Below are positions 12,841 through 22,904 of a stretch of 64,000 bases of DNA, piece by piece (position 1 is the stretch's first letter; every line of letters begins with the position of its first letter). The stretch is from Brassica napus (lineage: Eukaryota > Streptophyta > Magnoliopsida > Brassicales > Brassicaceae), in the NCBI RefSeq assembly GCF_020379485.1, contig NC_063436.1, forward strand, positions 27,774,423 to 27,838,422, given 5' to 3'. The notes beneath the pieces are model-generated. The model did not search any database, was not told the DNA's origin, and was given only the letters and a program-made list of their open reading frames with translations. Made by a program: the position numbers and the translations under genes.

Positions 12841-13423
12841 GGAGAATCTCGTCCTTTTACCTGGTAAGCATCATAATCTATATTATCTAATATTTTGAAA
12901 TAAATTTATTGTGATTAATAAAAATATTTGGAGATGTGGGCTGATCTGGAATATTCATGCAGGAGAGGTATTCGGCAAAAATAATTGGGTGAGGATCTCG
13001 ATTGGAGTCGAGAGATCAATGCTACAAGACGCTTTCGTGAGGCTCAAAAGCTTCTTCACTCGCCATGTCAAAACACAAACTATTTAAGAATTCAGCTTCA
13101 CTGTTGGAACCTGAGACCCTATATATCTTTCTGTTATTCTTGTATGCTTTTTGTTTATTTTTATTTCGATTATGTTCCAAAACTTTGGATTATTGTGTCT
13201 GCTTGCGTATGCATATGCAACCATGGTTGTCCATCTAAGTGTGTTTCAATCATCTTGGATTTAAATATGACTGGAGTTAATCATTCAAAATGTATTAACA
13301 CATTACACATTCATGAACGTGTTCTGTAATGGTAAATGTGATAAATAAATATCAAATCCTAACACGACACATGGCGTGCTCATGATACCGTAAAGCAGGG
13401 GATCACTACTCTCGTCCATCTTG

Positions 13424-13769
13424 TGATACAGCGAAACTCAATGATCAATATAGATTTCGTATAACTCGATCCAAAGTAAGAATTACAAAGAATCGATCTC
13501 ACCACGCCAAGAGCTTACTAGTAGAAACAGCTCAATAACGATGATAAGAAAACCTCACAAACTCTCAGAGAAAAGACTCAAGAAAAGTTTACTCCAAAAT
13601 ATCTGATGATCTCCAAATGATTCCTCCTCTCCTCCCTTTATTCTTCTTCTTCTTCGTTTCTGTAACAAACTCCAACCGAATCTTCAACAACTCCAATCTC
13701 CACTCTACACGTGTCCCCGTCTTTAGTCTTCTTATTAGTTAACACGTGTCCTCTTCTTTTCCTATATCA
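13424..13769 (-). repeat. 3' LTR of the gypsy element
   Basis: 346 bp, identical by eye to the copy at 18289-18634. It contains two ACACGTGT blocks (G-box-type CACGTG cores) and a CT/TTC-rich stretch, possibly promoter elements of the LTR. Confidence 0.95.
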
Positions 13770-13797
13770 AATCCTCCCCAACGAAAGAACCTTGACC

Positions 13798-16700
13798 TCA
13801 AGGTTCAAAAGCAGGGAACTTCTTCTGCAAATCAAAAAGAAACTCCCAAGTAGCTTCTTCTTCTCCCAAATTCATCCATTTGACTAACACTTTTGTCGCA
13901 GCTCTACCCTGCCTCTTCACCATTTTCCTCTCCAATATCTTCTCCGGTTGCTTCTGTAAGACGTCTGAGATAACTGTTGGCAAATGATGAGTGGTATGAA
14001 CATGACCCACCAAAACCTTCAGCTGAGAAACATGGAAGACCGGATGAATTAAAGATGTTGGAGGTAACTCTAGCTTGTAAGCGACTGCTCCACAACGGTC
14101 CAGTATCTTATAAGGACCGTAGAACTTCGGTGCCAGCTTGTTATTTGAGCGCATCACAGTTGATTGTTGTCGATAAGGCTGCAGCTTCACATAGACATAG
14201 TCCCCAATCTCAAAGCTTCTCTCTGTTCTATGTAAATCCGCATTCTGTTTCATACGATGTTGAGCTCTCAGAAGATGAAACTGTAACAACAAGATCATGT
14301 CTTCGCGTTCCTGAAGAGATTTAGCAACAACTTCGACCTTTGATTCCCCCGGAAGGTAAGGTAAATGCAAAGGAGGAGGTCGACCATACACTGCCTCAAA
14401 TGGCGTTGTCTGTGTAGCTGTGTGAAAAGTCGTATTGTACCAGAACTCAGCCAAAGGCAGCCATTTGCTCCATAAGTGTGGTCTCTCACTCGTCATACAA
14501 CGTAAGTAACTCTCCAAGCAGCGATTAACCACTTCTGTTTGGCCATCACTCTGAGGATGGTATGCTGATGAGTAATTAAGAGACACGCCGTGTAAAGCAA
14601 ATAATTCTCTCCAAAAGTCACTGAGAAAGATGGTGTCTCTGTCACTCACAATGGATTGAGGAAATCCATGTAACTTGTAGACTGTATCCAAGAAAGCTTG
14701 AGCAACAGAGGCGGCTGTATAAGGATGACTGAGCGCCATAAAGTGAGCAGCCTTACTCAACCTATCAACGACCACAAGGATAACAGTCTTGCCAAAGGAA
14801 TTAGGAAGTCCATCAATGAAGTCCATTGAGATATCGGCCCAGACAGCAGTCGGTATTGGTAATGGTTGTTCCAATCCCGGTAATGCCACAGTCTCATATT
14901 TGCACTGTTGACAGACAGAACAACTTCGTATAAAGCTTTGAATGTCCTTACTCATACCTTTCCAGTAAAAAAGGCTTTTAACCCTTTGATGTGTTGCATC
15001 CCTTCCTGAATGTCCACTGCTACTAGACCCATGTAACCACTCCAGTATTTTATTCCTCAATTCAATTACTGCAGGAACCACCAGTTTGCTTTTCCTCCTC
15101 AATATGTCCTGCCTCCAAGTAAAATGCTTCTTTGCATCACCATTTTGCTTTAATGCCTCAATTATCTCCATGATTTGTCTATCCTCCGTGTAACATCGCT
15201 TGATCTCTGTCATCAAATCACACTCAAGAACTGACAACGCCATACTCAAAACCTCAGAACCCTCCACTCGAGACAAAGCATCCGCAGCAAGGTTATCTTT
15301 ACCTTGACGATACTGGATTTCGTAGTCAAACTCAAGTAGTTTTGGTAACCATTGTTGCTGTATAGGAGTGTTGAGGCGCTGTTCCAATAAGTACTTCAGA
15401 CTCCTCTGATCAGTGCGTATAATGAAATGACCATGAAGCAAGTAATGCCTCCACTTTTGTACCGCAAACACCACAGCCAACAATTCTTTCTCATAAATGG
15501 AAAGATGAGCTTGCTTCCCCTTCAAGTGTCTGCTTATGTAAGCTATAGGATGCCCCTCCTGCATTAACACTGCACCGATTCCACTCCCAGAAGCATCAGT
15601 TTCCACCACAAATTGCTTGTTGAAGTCTGGTAAAGCAAGAACTGGTGCTTCACATAATGCTATCTTCAAGTCATCAAATGCAGAATGCGCTTCCTCTGAC
15701 CAGCAAAATGAATCTTTCTTCGTCAATACTGTCAATGGTCTTGCAATGCCTCCAAATCCTCTCACAAACTTGCGATAATATCCTGCCAAGCCTAAAAAAC
15801 CCCGCAATTGTTTCAGACTTGTAGGTTGAGGCCATTCTTTAACCGCTTTAACCTTGTTAGGATCAGTGGAAACCCCCCTAGCTTCAATAAAATGGCCTAG
15901 ATATTCAACCCTCGTTGTAGCAAAGTCACACTTGCTTCTCTTCGCATATAACTTGTTCTGTCTCATGACTTCAAACACCTGAGCCAGATGCAGAATATGC
16001 TCTTCTACAGACGCACTATAGAGCAAGATATCATCGAAAAAAATAAGCACAAACTTCCTCAAGAATGGCTTAAAGACTGTGTTCATCAGGTTCTGAAATG
16101 TGGCTGGAGCATTTGTGAGACCAAAAGGCATTACAAGATACTCATAATGGCCACTATGAGTTTTAAAAGCAGTCTTGTGAATGTCTCCTGAGTTCATTCT
16201 CACCTGATGATAGCCAGCTCGCAAATCGATTTTAGAATAGACTGAAGACCCTCCCAATTCATCCATCAAGTCCTCAATAAGTGGAATTGGAAAGCGATCC
16301 TTAATTGTCATGCTGTTGAGGTTTCTATAATCAACACACAACCTCCAAGAATTGTCTTTCTTCTTGACCAATACCACAGGCGAAGCATAAGGACTAGAGC
16401 TAGATTGAATTGTTCCTGCATCCAACAGACTTTGAACCATCTTATCAATCTATGTCTTCTGGTACAATGCGTATCTGTATGGGCGTTGGTTAACCGGATT
16501 AGATCCTTCCAAAAGAGGAATTTTGTGGTCATGACCATTTTTGTTTGGAGGAAGATCTTTCGGTTCTTCAAACAAATCCTCATACTTATGCAGCAATTCT
16601 TCCAAACCAGGACAACTCTGCTTCTCACTACCCGTACTCAAGGTATAAAGTTCTGGTACTTTCTCATCTTCTTCTTTCCGTTGTACATAGATCATAGAGA

Positions 16701-18255
16701 TGTTAGCATTGTCGTCTCCCAGCTTCAACTTATCAGCCAGAATCTCTTTGATCCCTGCATCCTTAATGCCATGTAACACCACTCGCTTGTTAAGATAACG
16801 AAACTGCATTTCCAGTTGCAGAAAATCCCAAGTTATGGGACCTAAAAGCGATAACCATTGAACACCCAGAACCACATCACAATTTCCTAAAGGAATGAGC
16901 ATCATATCCTGTTGAAATGTAGAATTCTGGAAAGTCCATTGAAATTGATCAACCCGACCTTGTACTGTGAGTTTTCCCCCATCTGCAACCGCGACTTTCT
17001 TCATCTTAGGTGGTTGAATGTCACAGTTTAGCTTCTTGGCAATCTCAGGGTCCATAAAGTTATGTGTAGACCCTGAGTCAATGAGAATATACAGAACTCT
17101 CTTGTTATGAATGCCACGGACTTTCATTGTTCTGTAATTCTCAGTGATACCGGCCACTGCACTCACTGAAATATGAGCCACATCTCTCTCCATATCTTCC
17201 TGTGTACCACCTTCTTCGGTCTCATAAAACTCTTCATTATCATCAACCTCCAAAGTGTAGAGTTGCGTTTTCTTATGCTTCAAGTAATGTCCCGGGGTGT
17301 ACTTCTCATCACAGTAATAGCACAATCCTTTCGACCTTCTATCATTCATCTCTTCCTGAGAAAGAAACTTCTTTGGTTGTCCTATCACTTCGTTAGCCTT
17401 AACAACGCCGCCCTCATCAACCTTCTTCAACTCATAAGGTTTTGGTAACAACCCTTTCGCCGTATTAGTGTTATTATTAGTCTTCCAACTCGAAGTATTC
17501 TTGCGTGGGTGGGCTGTTTCATAGAGTCTCCCTAACACCAAGCACTCACGCACAGACTTTGGTTGAAACATCCTGATATGCATCTGTGTATCAGTGTTCA
17601 ACCCTGCAAGGTAAGCACTAACCAAGTAGCTCTCACTCATCTTCACTCTGTTGCGGATCAGCTCAAATTTAGCATGATAATCGCTAATCCCTGCTGTTTC
17701 CTGCAACTTCTTCAAATCTGCAATAGGATCATCAAGCACATCTTCGAATCTCTCCTTCAATAACACCTTGTATTGATCCCAATCTTCAATCACATAAGCA
17801 TCTTGTTCGGATTGAGCTAATGACTGATGCCAAGCTGCGGCCATTTGATCATAGTGAATCGATGCTAAACGAACGCGTAACTCCATCGGTGTGTTATCAA
17901 TTCCAAAGAATTCCTCAACCTTAAACAGCCACTCCTTCACGTTTTCACCGTTGAATCGCGGAAAATCAACTTTGGCCAATCGCGTCATTCCGGCGTATGT
18001 AGGCGGTAAGCCTTGCCGGTGATGTCGAAAATACTCTGTCGCATGATTTCCGCTTGTCGAAGCATTCATCGGATTGTTGCTCGTCATTAACTTGAATGCC
18101 TCGATCATTTCTTGCACGCTTTCGTCAGTCCTCGCCGATCGTTCGATCTGAGTCTCGATCGCCTTCTCCAATGCCTCAAAGCGACTCGAAATCGCGCCGT
18201 CTGTCTCACGCGCCACCGTGTTCTTCAACTGAGCTTGAGCTCTAGTTTCCGCCAT
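13798..18255 (-). CDS. Gag-Pol polyprotein of the gypsy element, one internal stop
   Basis: One reading frame of 1,486 codons, interrupted once by an in-frame TAG at 16450-16452 (about codon 602, just before the RT domain). I start at the ATG at 18255, because the longer frame would begin inside the LTR. Order by approximate residue: gag; a degenerate zinc knuckle (Cys-Tyr-Tyr-Cys ... Gly-His) whose last Cys is not conserved; protease with Asp-Ser-Gly near 393; RT with Phe-Phe-Asp-Asp near 741; RNase H; integrase with a His-His-Cys-Cys zinc site near 1075-1122 followed by the Asp-Asp-Glu core; and a chromodomain over the last 50 residues. Chromodomains of this kind bind modified histone H3 and direct integration. 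The stop is either a new mutation or a read-through site. As read, the element could not make full Pol on its own. Confidence 0.92.
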
Positions 18256-18288
18256 TGATTCCGAGGTTCGAATGGTCTCTGATACCTT

Positions 18289-18634
18289 TGATACAGCGAA
18301 ACTCAATGATCAATATAGATTTCGTATAACTCGATCCAAAGTAAGAATTACAAAGAATCGATCTCACCACGCCAAGAGCTTACTAGTAGAAACAGCTCAA
18401 TAACGATGATAAGAAAACCTCACAAACTCTCAGAGAAAAGACTCAAGAAAAGTTTACTCCAAAATATCTGATGATCTCCAAATGATTCCTCCTCTCCTCC
18501 CTTTATTCTTCTTCTTCTTCGTTTCTGTAACAAACTCCAACCGAATCTTCAACAACTCCAATCTCCACTCTACACGTGTCCCCGTCTTTAGTCTTCTTAT
18601 TAGTTAACACGTGTCCTCTTCTTTTCCTATATCA
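18289..18634 (-). repeat. 5' LTR of the gypsy element
   Basis: 346 bp, identical by eye to the 3' LTR. The TG-AA junction to the primer-binding site lies at 18289/18288. Confidence 0.95.
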
Positions 18635-18728
18635 TCTTGGGAGAGAGCAAAGTATCATCGTCGTCTCTCTTAATAAACCCTAAAAGCATATCACTTCCAC
18701 CATTAGGGCGAACGCGAAATCTACCTTA

Positions 18729-19566
18729 GAGCATCTCCAAAAAGACTCTCTATTATAGAGTTTTGCAAATTCTATATTTGAAGTTTTAAGATGTTCTTCT
18801 CCAAAAAGAAAACTTCAAATTTAACTTCAAAACTATTTGTAATTTACGTTATGCTCCTTATATTTGTCATAATTAAGATAAATCCATAAAACTTTTGTAG
18901 ATAACTAGCACATATATAAAAATATTATAGTAATATTAATTAATAAAATCTTACATTAAAATATAAAATTATAAATAGAAATACATAATTAAATATTAAA
19001 CTACAAGAAAAATACCACATTATTACATAAAATTATTTTATTAATGCTCAATTTTCGGTTATACAAAATTTGTTTGGACAATATTTTAGAAGTTCCGGAG
19101 AAAATTTACTAAACTATTAGTGTTGATGTAATATTTAAATTTGTATAACAATTATGTCTTCATGTATATATCTTCTTAAAACAATTATTAAGTTTCTTTT
19201 ATAATATTCTTTTTGTCTAAATCTAGTTTTAAAATATTATAAATCTTTATTTTGATTTTTAAAAAAACTTTTATATGTAAAATTTTAATTTATAAAAATA
19301 AATTTGAAATATTTAAATATACAGAAGTTTTAAAGATTAAAACCATGAATGAAAAAATACTTAAGAATCATAAATGTGATGTATAATTAATTATAAGGAC
19401 CAAGATGCAAATAAAAAGATGAAACTTCAAATTTAGAGTTTTGAGTAGTGAAACATATTATTTGAAGTTTCACTTCTTAAAACTCTAAATTTGAAGTTTT
19501 GAAGTTCCTTTTTGGAGAGCCAAAAACTCTATATTTGAAGTTATAGAGTTTCTTTTGGAGATGCTC
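18729..19566. mobile_element. Tourist-like (PIF/Harbinger-type) MITE
   Basis: The terminal inverted repeats are GAGCATCTCCAAAA(A)GA at both ends, with subterminal repeats of CTCTATATTTGAAGTT. The element is flanked by TTA (18726-18728 and 19567-19569), the 3-bp duplication of PIF/Harbinger elements. Removing it joins CTACC-TTA-AAGAGAGAG, which matches the leader of the intact OB-fold gene just before its ATG. This supports the boundaries independently. The 838-bp AT-rich interior is non-coding. Confidence 0.85.
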
Positions 19567-19845
19567 TTAAAGAGAGAGAAGCGATGACAAGTACAGGAAC
19601 TGGCTCGGGAACGTCGTCGACTCCTCGTAACGATCAAAGTTGCTCACACTATTCTTTTTACACGATAGAGAAATGGTATCGTCTTATTGATAAGTCTGAT
19701 CCTTGGTTCTGTAGTTATAGCTGTCAATGTCTATTTGAGAATGTTTCTGCTTGTCTTCTTTGATGAATGTGATGTATCTAGACTTGCAAGATAAACTGGT
19801 AACGTGTCTATGTCGATTTTTGGACATAAATTGCAATTACTAAGC

Positions 19846-20495
19846 AGCAATAGAAAAACGAGATGACAATGTATATTGTGAGTCTTATGATTTTCAAATT
19901 CAACCGAACATTTCATCAAATGATTAGAGATTCCAAAAAAGAAACAAATATTGTAACAAACCTTTTCCACCTCTTTATTATCCAAACATACCATAATCAA
20001 AACCAAAACAAACTGAAAGATAAATTTGCTAATTGACTGGAGAAAAACTCAGTTTCATGATACATAATTAAATCCGAACTAAAACCAAAAGCTTATCCAT
20101 TGGAAACATTTTGATAAACCAGACTATCAATAAATATCAAACAAACTGAACCAAAGTCAGATATGCGAAGCCACCGCGAAATGGCACTAGTAAGAGAGAG
20201 CCAAAACGTGTGGCTTGAGTGCTTTGAAGATTGTGATCTGAACCAGCCGCAGACTCCTGTTAGACGAGGAACAACTTACATTGATCCAGCATCACGTTCA
20301 ATTTGATGAATAAGGATGACATGGTTAAAAGAAACAACGTTAATTGGAATATTTACGTGTTAACCAGTTTGTGGAATGGTTAGACCAAAGTTTTTTTTTC
20401 TTGAAACACTTTGATTAGACCAAAGGTTAGACCAAAGTTAAACGATGGTGCGTGCCAATATCAATATTCTTTCTAGCAGCATGCAAAACGTATAC
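19846..20495. repeat. Direct repeat, left copy (about 0.6 kb)
   Basis: This segment is repeated in direct orientation at 21325-21905 with many small differences. Shared blocks include CATACCATAATCAAAACCAAA, the segment around GCGAAGCCACCGCGA, and CCAATATCAATATTCTTTCTA near the right end. Neither copy has a convincing open frame or transposon ends. The left copy ends just before the PP2C relic. It may be an old intergenic duplication or a repeat family I do not recognise. Confidence 0.7.
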
Positions 20496-20510
20496 GAAGC
20501 GGTTGATATG

Positions 20511-20609
20511 TGATCAAGAGTGTCAAAGATCCACAAGCAGCAGCAAAGCACTTGATAGAAGTAGCTATATCTAAGAAGAGAAAATACGACATATCTCTTG
20601 TATTGTAAA
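20511..20609 (+). pseudogene. Relic of the last exon of a PP2C protein phosphatase
   Basis: The plus-strand frame reads as the C-terminal end of a plant clade PP2C: Ile-Lys-Ser-Val-Lys-Asp-Pro-Gln-Ala-Ala-Ala-Lys-His-Leu-Ile-Glu, then Ser-Lys-Lys and a degenerate version of the Asp-Asp-Ile-Ser-Cys-Ile-Val-Val ending. The usual Asp and Cys are replaced and a TAA follows. Nothing upstream resembles the catalytic core. In A. thaliana, as I recall, PP2C genes (AT4G28400, and PIA1 at AT2G20630) lie beside the aminotransferase genes. The relic therefore fits a duplicated PP2C-aminotransferase-OB block. It is short, so the call rests on about 32 residues plus position. Confidence 0.6.
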
Positions 20610-21324
20610 GTTCCACTAGTCTCTGAGCTTTTGTCTATAATTAACCATCAAGTTTGCAAGATAGAGATGTTTTCAAGTTGTCTGTAAAATCAGTAATGAA
20701 GTTTCTGAGAAGTTGTAATATATTTGTGTTAGCAATGTGTTTTTTTCAAAAGCAAGATGTTCTTTCTCTACTTCTCATCCCATACCAATCCCCAATCACT
20801 TCAAATTTTATGTCTCGCGTCCTAATTTTAAATGTACCGAAAAAGAAACTGTTCCCTAACTTTAGATGCATCTACTAATATTGAAAAGAGAAACTAAGAG
20901 GTGAATAATGAACTACTGAGAATTTCAACCAATCTAAACTACACATTTCACTTGCATAAAACAATCATCATAACAAAAACCATATACAGTAGCAGTCACA
21001 TATCTTGATTTACTTTTAAACCTATAAAATACATATCATGCTTTTTGCCTACTAAACAATACATTTGTATTTCATTAGGTTATATCATCCTCGTGATAGC
21101 AATAAGAATTTCATGCATGGAGGCAGCTGCAGCTCATACATTTTCCATACAACATACATATCTTCCTTCCTTATTATATCATATAACATGGCCAAAACTA
21201 TTAAAACAAGAAAACTCTGTATCTTCTTTAGTTTAAGCTTAAATAATCTAAAAATTTTGGACTTTATATGTCAAAGTTTTTAAAGAGAGGCCCACAACAC
21301 GAATTGGAGTGTTACACTTACTCT
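20610..21324. other. Intergenic DNA, possible former 3' UTR of the PP2C relic
   Basis: AT-rich, with no gene or transposon ends that I can support. The first 250 bp could be the decayed 3' untranslated region of the PP2C copy. Confidence 0.4.
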
Positions 21325-21905
21325 GCATCAATAGAAAAAAAATGACAATGTATAGTGTCAGTCAGCCTTATGATATACAAATTCAACCAAACATATTTCA
21401 CCAGATTAGAGATGTTCATAGAAAAAATGTAATATGCAAAAATAATTCGATTTCAACCTCTTTAATATCAAAACATACCATAATCAAAACCAAATCAATC
21501 TGAAAGATAAATTCGATAACGAACTGGTGAAAAAAAACTCAATTTTATGGATACATATTTAAATCCGAACTAAAACTAAAAGCTTATCCAACCAAAACAA
21601 TTTGATAAACCAGACTATCAAGAAAAATCAAACAAACTGGACCAAAGTCAGGTATGCGAAGCCACCGCGAGATGGCACTGGTAAAAGAGAGCCAAAACGT
21701 TGTGGTCTGAACTAGCTGCAGACTCCTGTTGGACGAGGAACAACTTGCATTGACCAGCATCACGTTCATGCTACGGCTAAAAGAAACAACGTAAACTGGA
21801 ATACTTACGAGCTAACCAGTTCGGGGGGATGCATGGTTTGATCAAAATTTAACTCGGTGATGGATGCCAATATCAATATTCTTTCTAGCTGCATGCAAAA
21901 CGTAT
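21325..21905. repeat. Direct repeat, right copy (about 0.6 kb)
   Basis: Second copy of the 19846-20495 segment. It lacks about 60 bp present near 20370-20440 in the left copy, and no PP2C sequence follows it. Confidence 0.7.
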
Positions 21906-22661
21906 AAGAATAAGTTTTAACGGAAAACTGATAATCTCTTAAATGTTCTTACACATTTGTGAATTTTAAGAAGAGGAAAAGAATATCTCCCGAAATTAAC
22001 TAATCGTAAACTTCACGTTCGTACGACAAAAAAATTGGTTTTCCAAAATTGTGTCAACCGAAGTTTATGAAAAAAGCTCAACTGAATTTAGAAGTAATAA
22101 TATTTTAACTAGTACTGTAAAAATTCAACGGTTCAACATATCCAGAATACGCGTGAGGCGACACCAACGTCAAGAAAAGGATGGTGGAACTCTAATACAG
22201 TAGCTTTTAATATCGCTATTTTTACTCTTTCACTTTTCGTGCATTTGTTGATTCCAATAAATAATTTTTAATATATAATTCATGATTGGCCATTTCATAT
22301 CGAGTATCACGAACATAACAAGACGTACACACTGATTACTGAATAATGTAAATGAAGGATTAGAAATTATTCATATACATATATTAATATACATGGTAAT
22401 CTAAATCATGTGTTTCCCTGAAATCAAGGGTTTGAAGCAGAAAGAGAAGACTGAGAGCATTTATAATGGATGTTCTAAAAGAATATCTCAAGATTAGAAA
22501 AAAATGAAATAAAAGTAAAACTATGAAAGAGAAGTAAAATGAATTCTTAGATGTGAACGCATAAGATCCTCATCAGATACCATAAAACATTAATTGGCCT
22601 CTTCTAATTAATTCTTTTTCTTTTTGTTAAAATTCATATTTTGTTCATATTCTATCTTCTA
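21906..22661. other. Intergenic DNA
   Basis: Nothing recognisable; AT-rich with no sustained open frame. Confidence 0.4.
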
Positions 22662-22904
22662 CTCCCTCTGTTTCTTAATATTACATATTCTAAAAAAAAA
22701 TTGTTTTAAAAAGATTTATTTTTTACATTTTCATGATATGCTTTATTAACTAATTGCAAATTTCAAAAAACTTAATTTCACTTACTGAATTTTTATTGGC
22801 TTAAAATTATGGAACAAAGATAAACACAAAAAATATGCAAATTTAATGTGTTTTATTAAAATGTGTAAAAAACTAGAATATGTAACATTCAGAAACAGAG
22901 AGAG
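22662..22904. mobile_element. Stowaway-like MITE
   Basis: The ends are CTCCCTCTGTTTC and, inverted, CTCTCTCTGTTTC, the hallmark of Stowaway (Tc1/mariner-type) MITEs. A TA duplication lies on each side (22660-22661 and 22905-22906). At 243 bp, AT-rich and non-coding, it has the usual size and structure. Confidence 0.88.

Larger units (their letters stand above)
6846..13087 (+). pseudogene. Tyrosine/aromatic aminotransferase-like pseudogene (copy 1)
   Basis: Seven exons match the intact copy at 27917-31330: 6846-7204, 7617-7956, 10437-10655, 10795-10854, 10963-11118, 11397-11485 continuing at 12859-12863 after an insertion, and 12963-13087. The family is the class I/II PLP-dependent aminotransferases of the TAT/SUR1 group. 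The Asn-Pro-His-Asn-Pro motif, Ser-Asp-Glu and the Ser-Lys-Gly-Trp segment with the PLP lysine are still readable. Two lesions disable it. The fourth codon after the conserved ATG is TAA (6855-6857). Exon 6 is interrupted by a 1.36-kb retroelement that brings in a stop within about ten codons. The other exons remain open, so the decay is recent. A shortened protein starting at the ATG at 6924 would still be cut in exon 6, losing the C-terminal domain. Confidence 0.88.
13424..18634 (-). mobile_element. Full-length Ty3/gypsy chromovirus (Reina-like)
   Basis: The 5,211-bp element has two 346-bp LTRs starting TG and ending CA, flanked by a perfect 5-bp target duplication TCTTG (13419-13423 and 18635-18639). 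On the minus strand the 5' LTR is followed by GGTATCAGAG (18286-18277), a primer-binding site for initiator tRNA-Met. The 3' LTR is preceded by the purine tract TGGGGAGGAT. Gag, protease, RT, RNase H, integrase and a C-terminal chromodomain are encoded in this order. Small size, short LTRs and the chromodomain suggest the Reina clade. The two LTRs look identical base for base, so the insertion is very young. It disrupts the leader of the OB-fold pseudogene. Confidence 0.95.
13340..19837 (+). pseudogene. Broken copy of the OB-fold nucleic-acid-binding protein gene
   Basis: Sequence matching the 5' region, start and first intron of the intact gene at 32219-33073 is found in three pieces: 13340-13423 (upstream DNA), 18640-18728 (5' leader with the telo-box-like AAACCCTAA) and 19567-19837 (start codon and intron 1). 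A gypsy retrotransposon separates the first two and a Tourist-like element the last two. The ATG survives at 19584 and the first dozen codons align. About 200 bp of exon 1 is then missing, so the end of exon 1 (Arg-Asn-Asp-Gln) follows directly. I found no second exon. It cannot encode the OB fold. Confidence 0.85.

Noticed and set aside
11656..12867. Several 60-100 residue ORFs on both strands
   Set aside because: They lie in the GC-rich leader-like part of a retroelement insertion, overlap each other and show no family resemblance.
13977..17763. Plus-strand ORFs within the gypsy element
   Set aside because: They are antisense shadows of the gag-pol frame.
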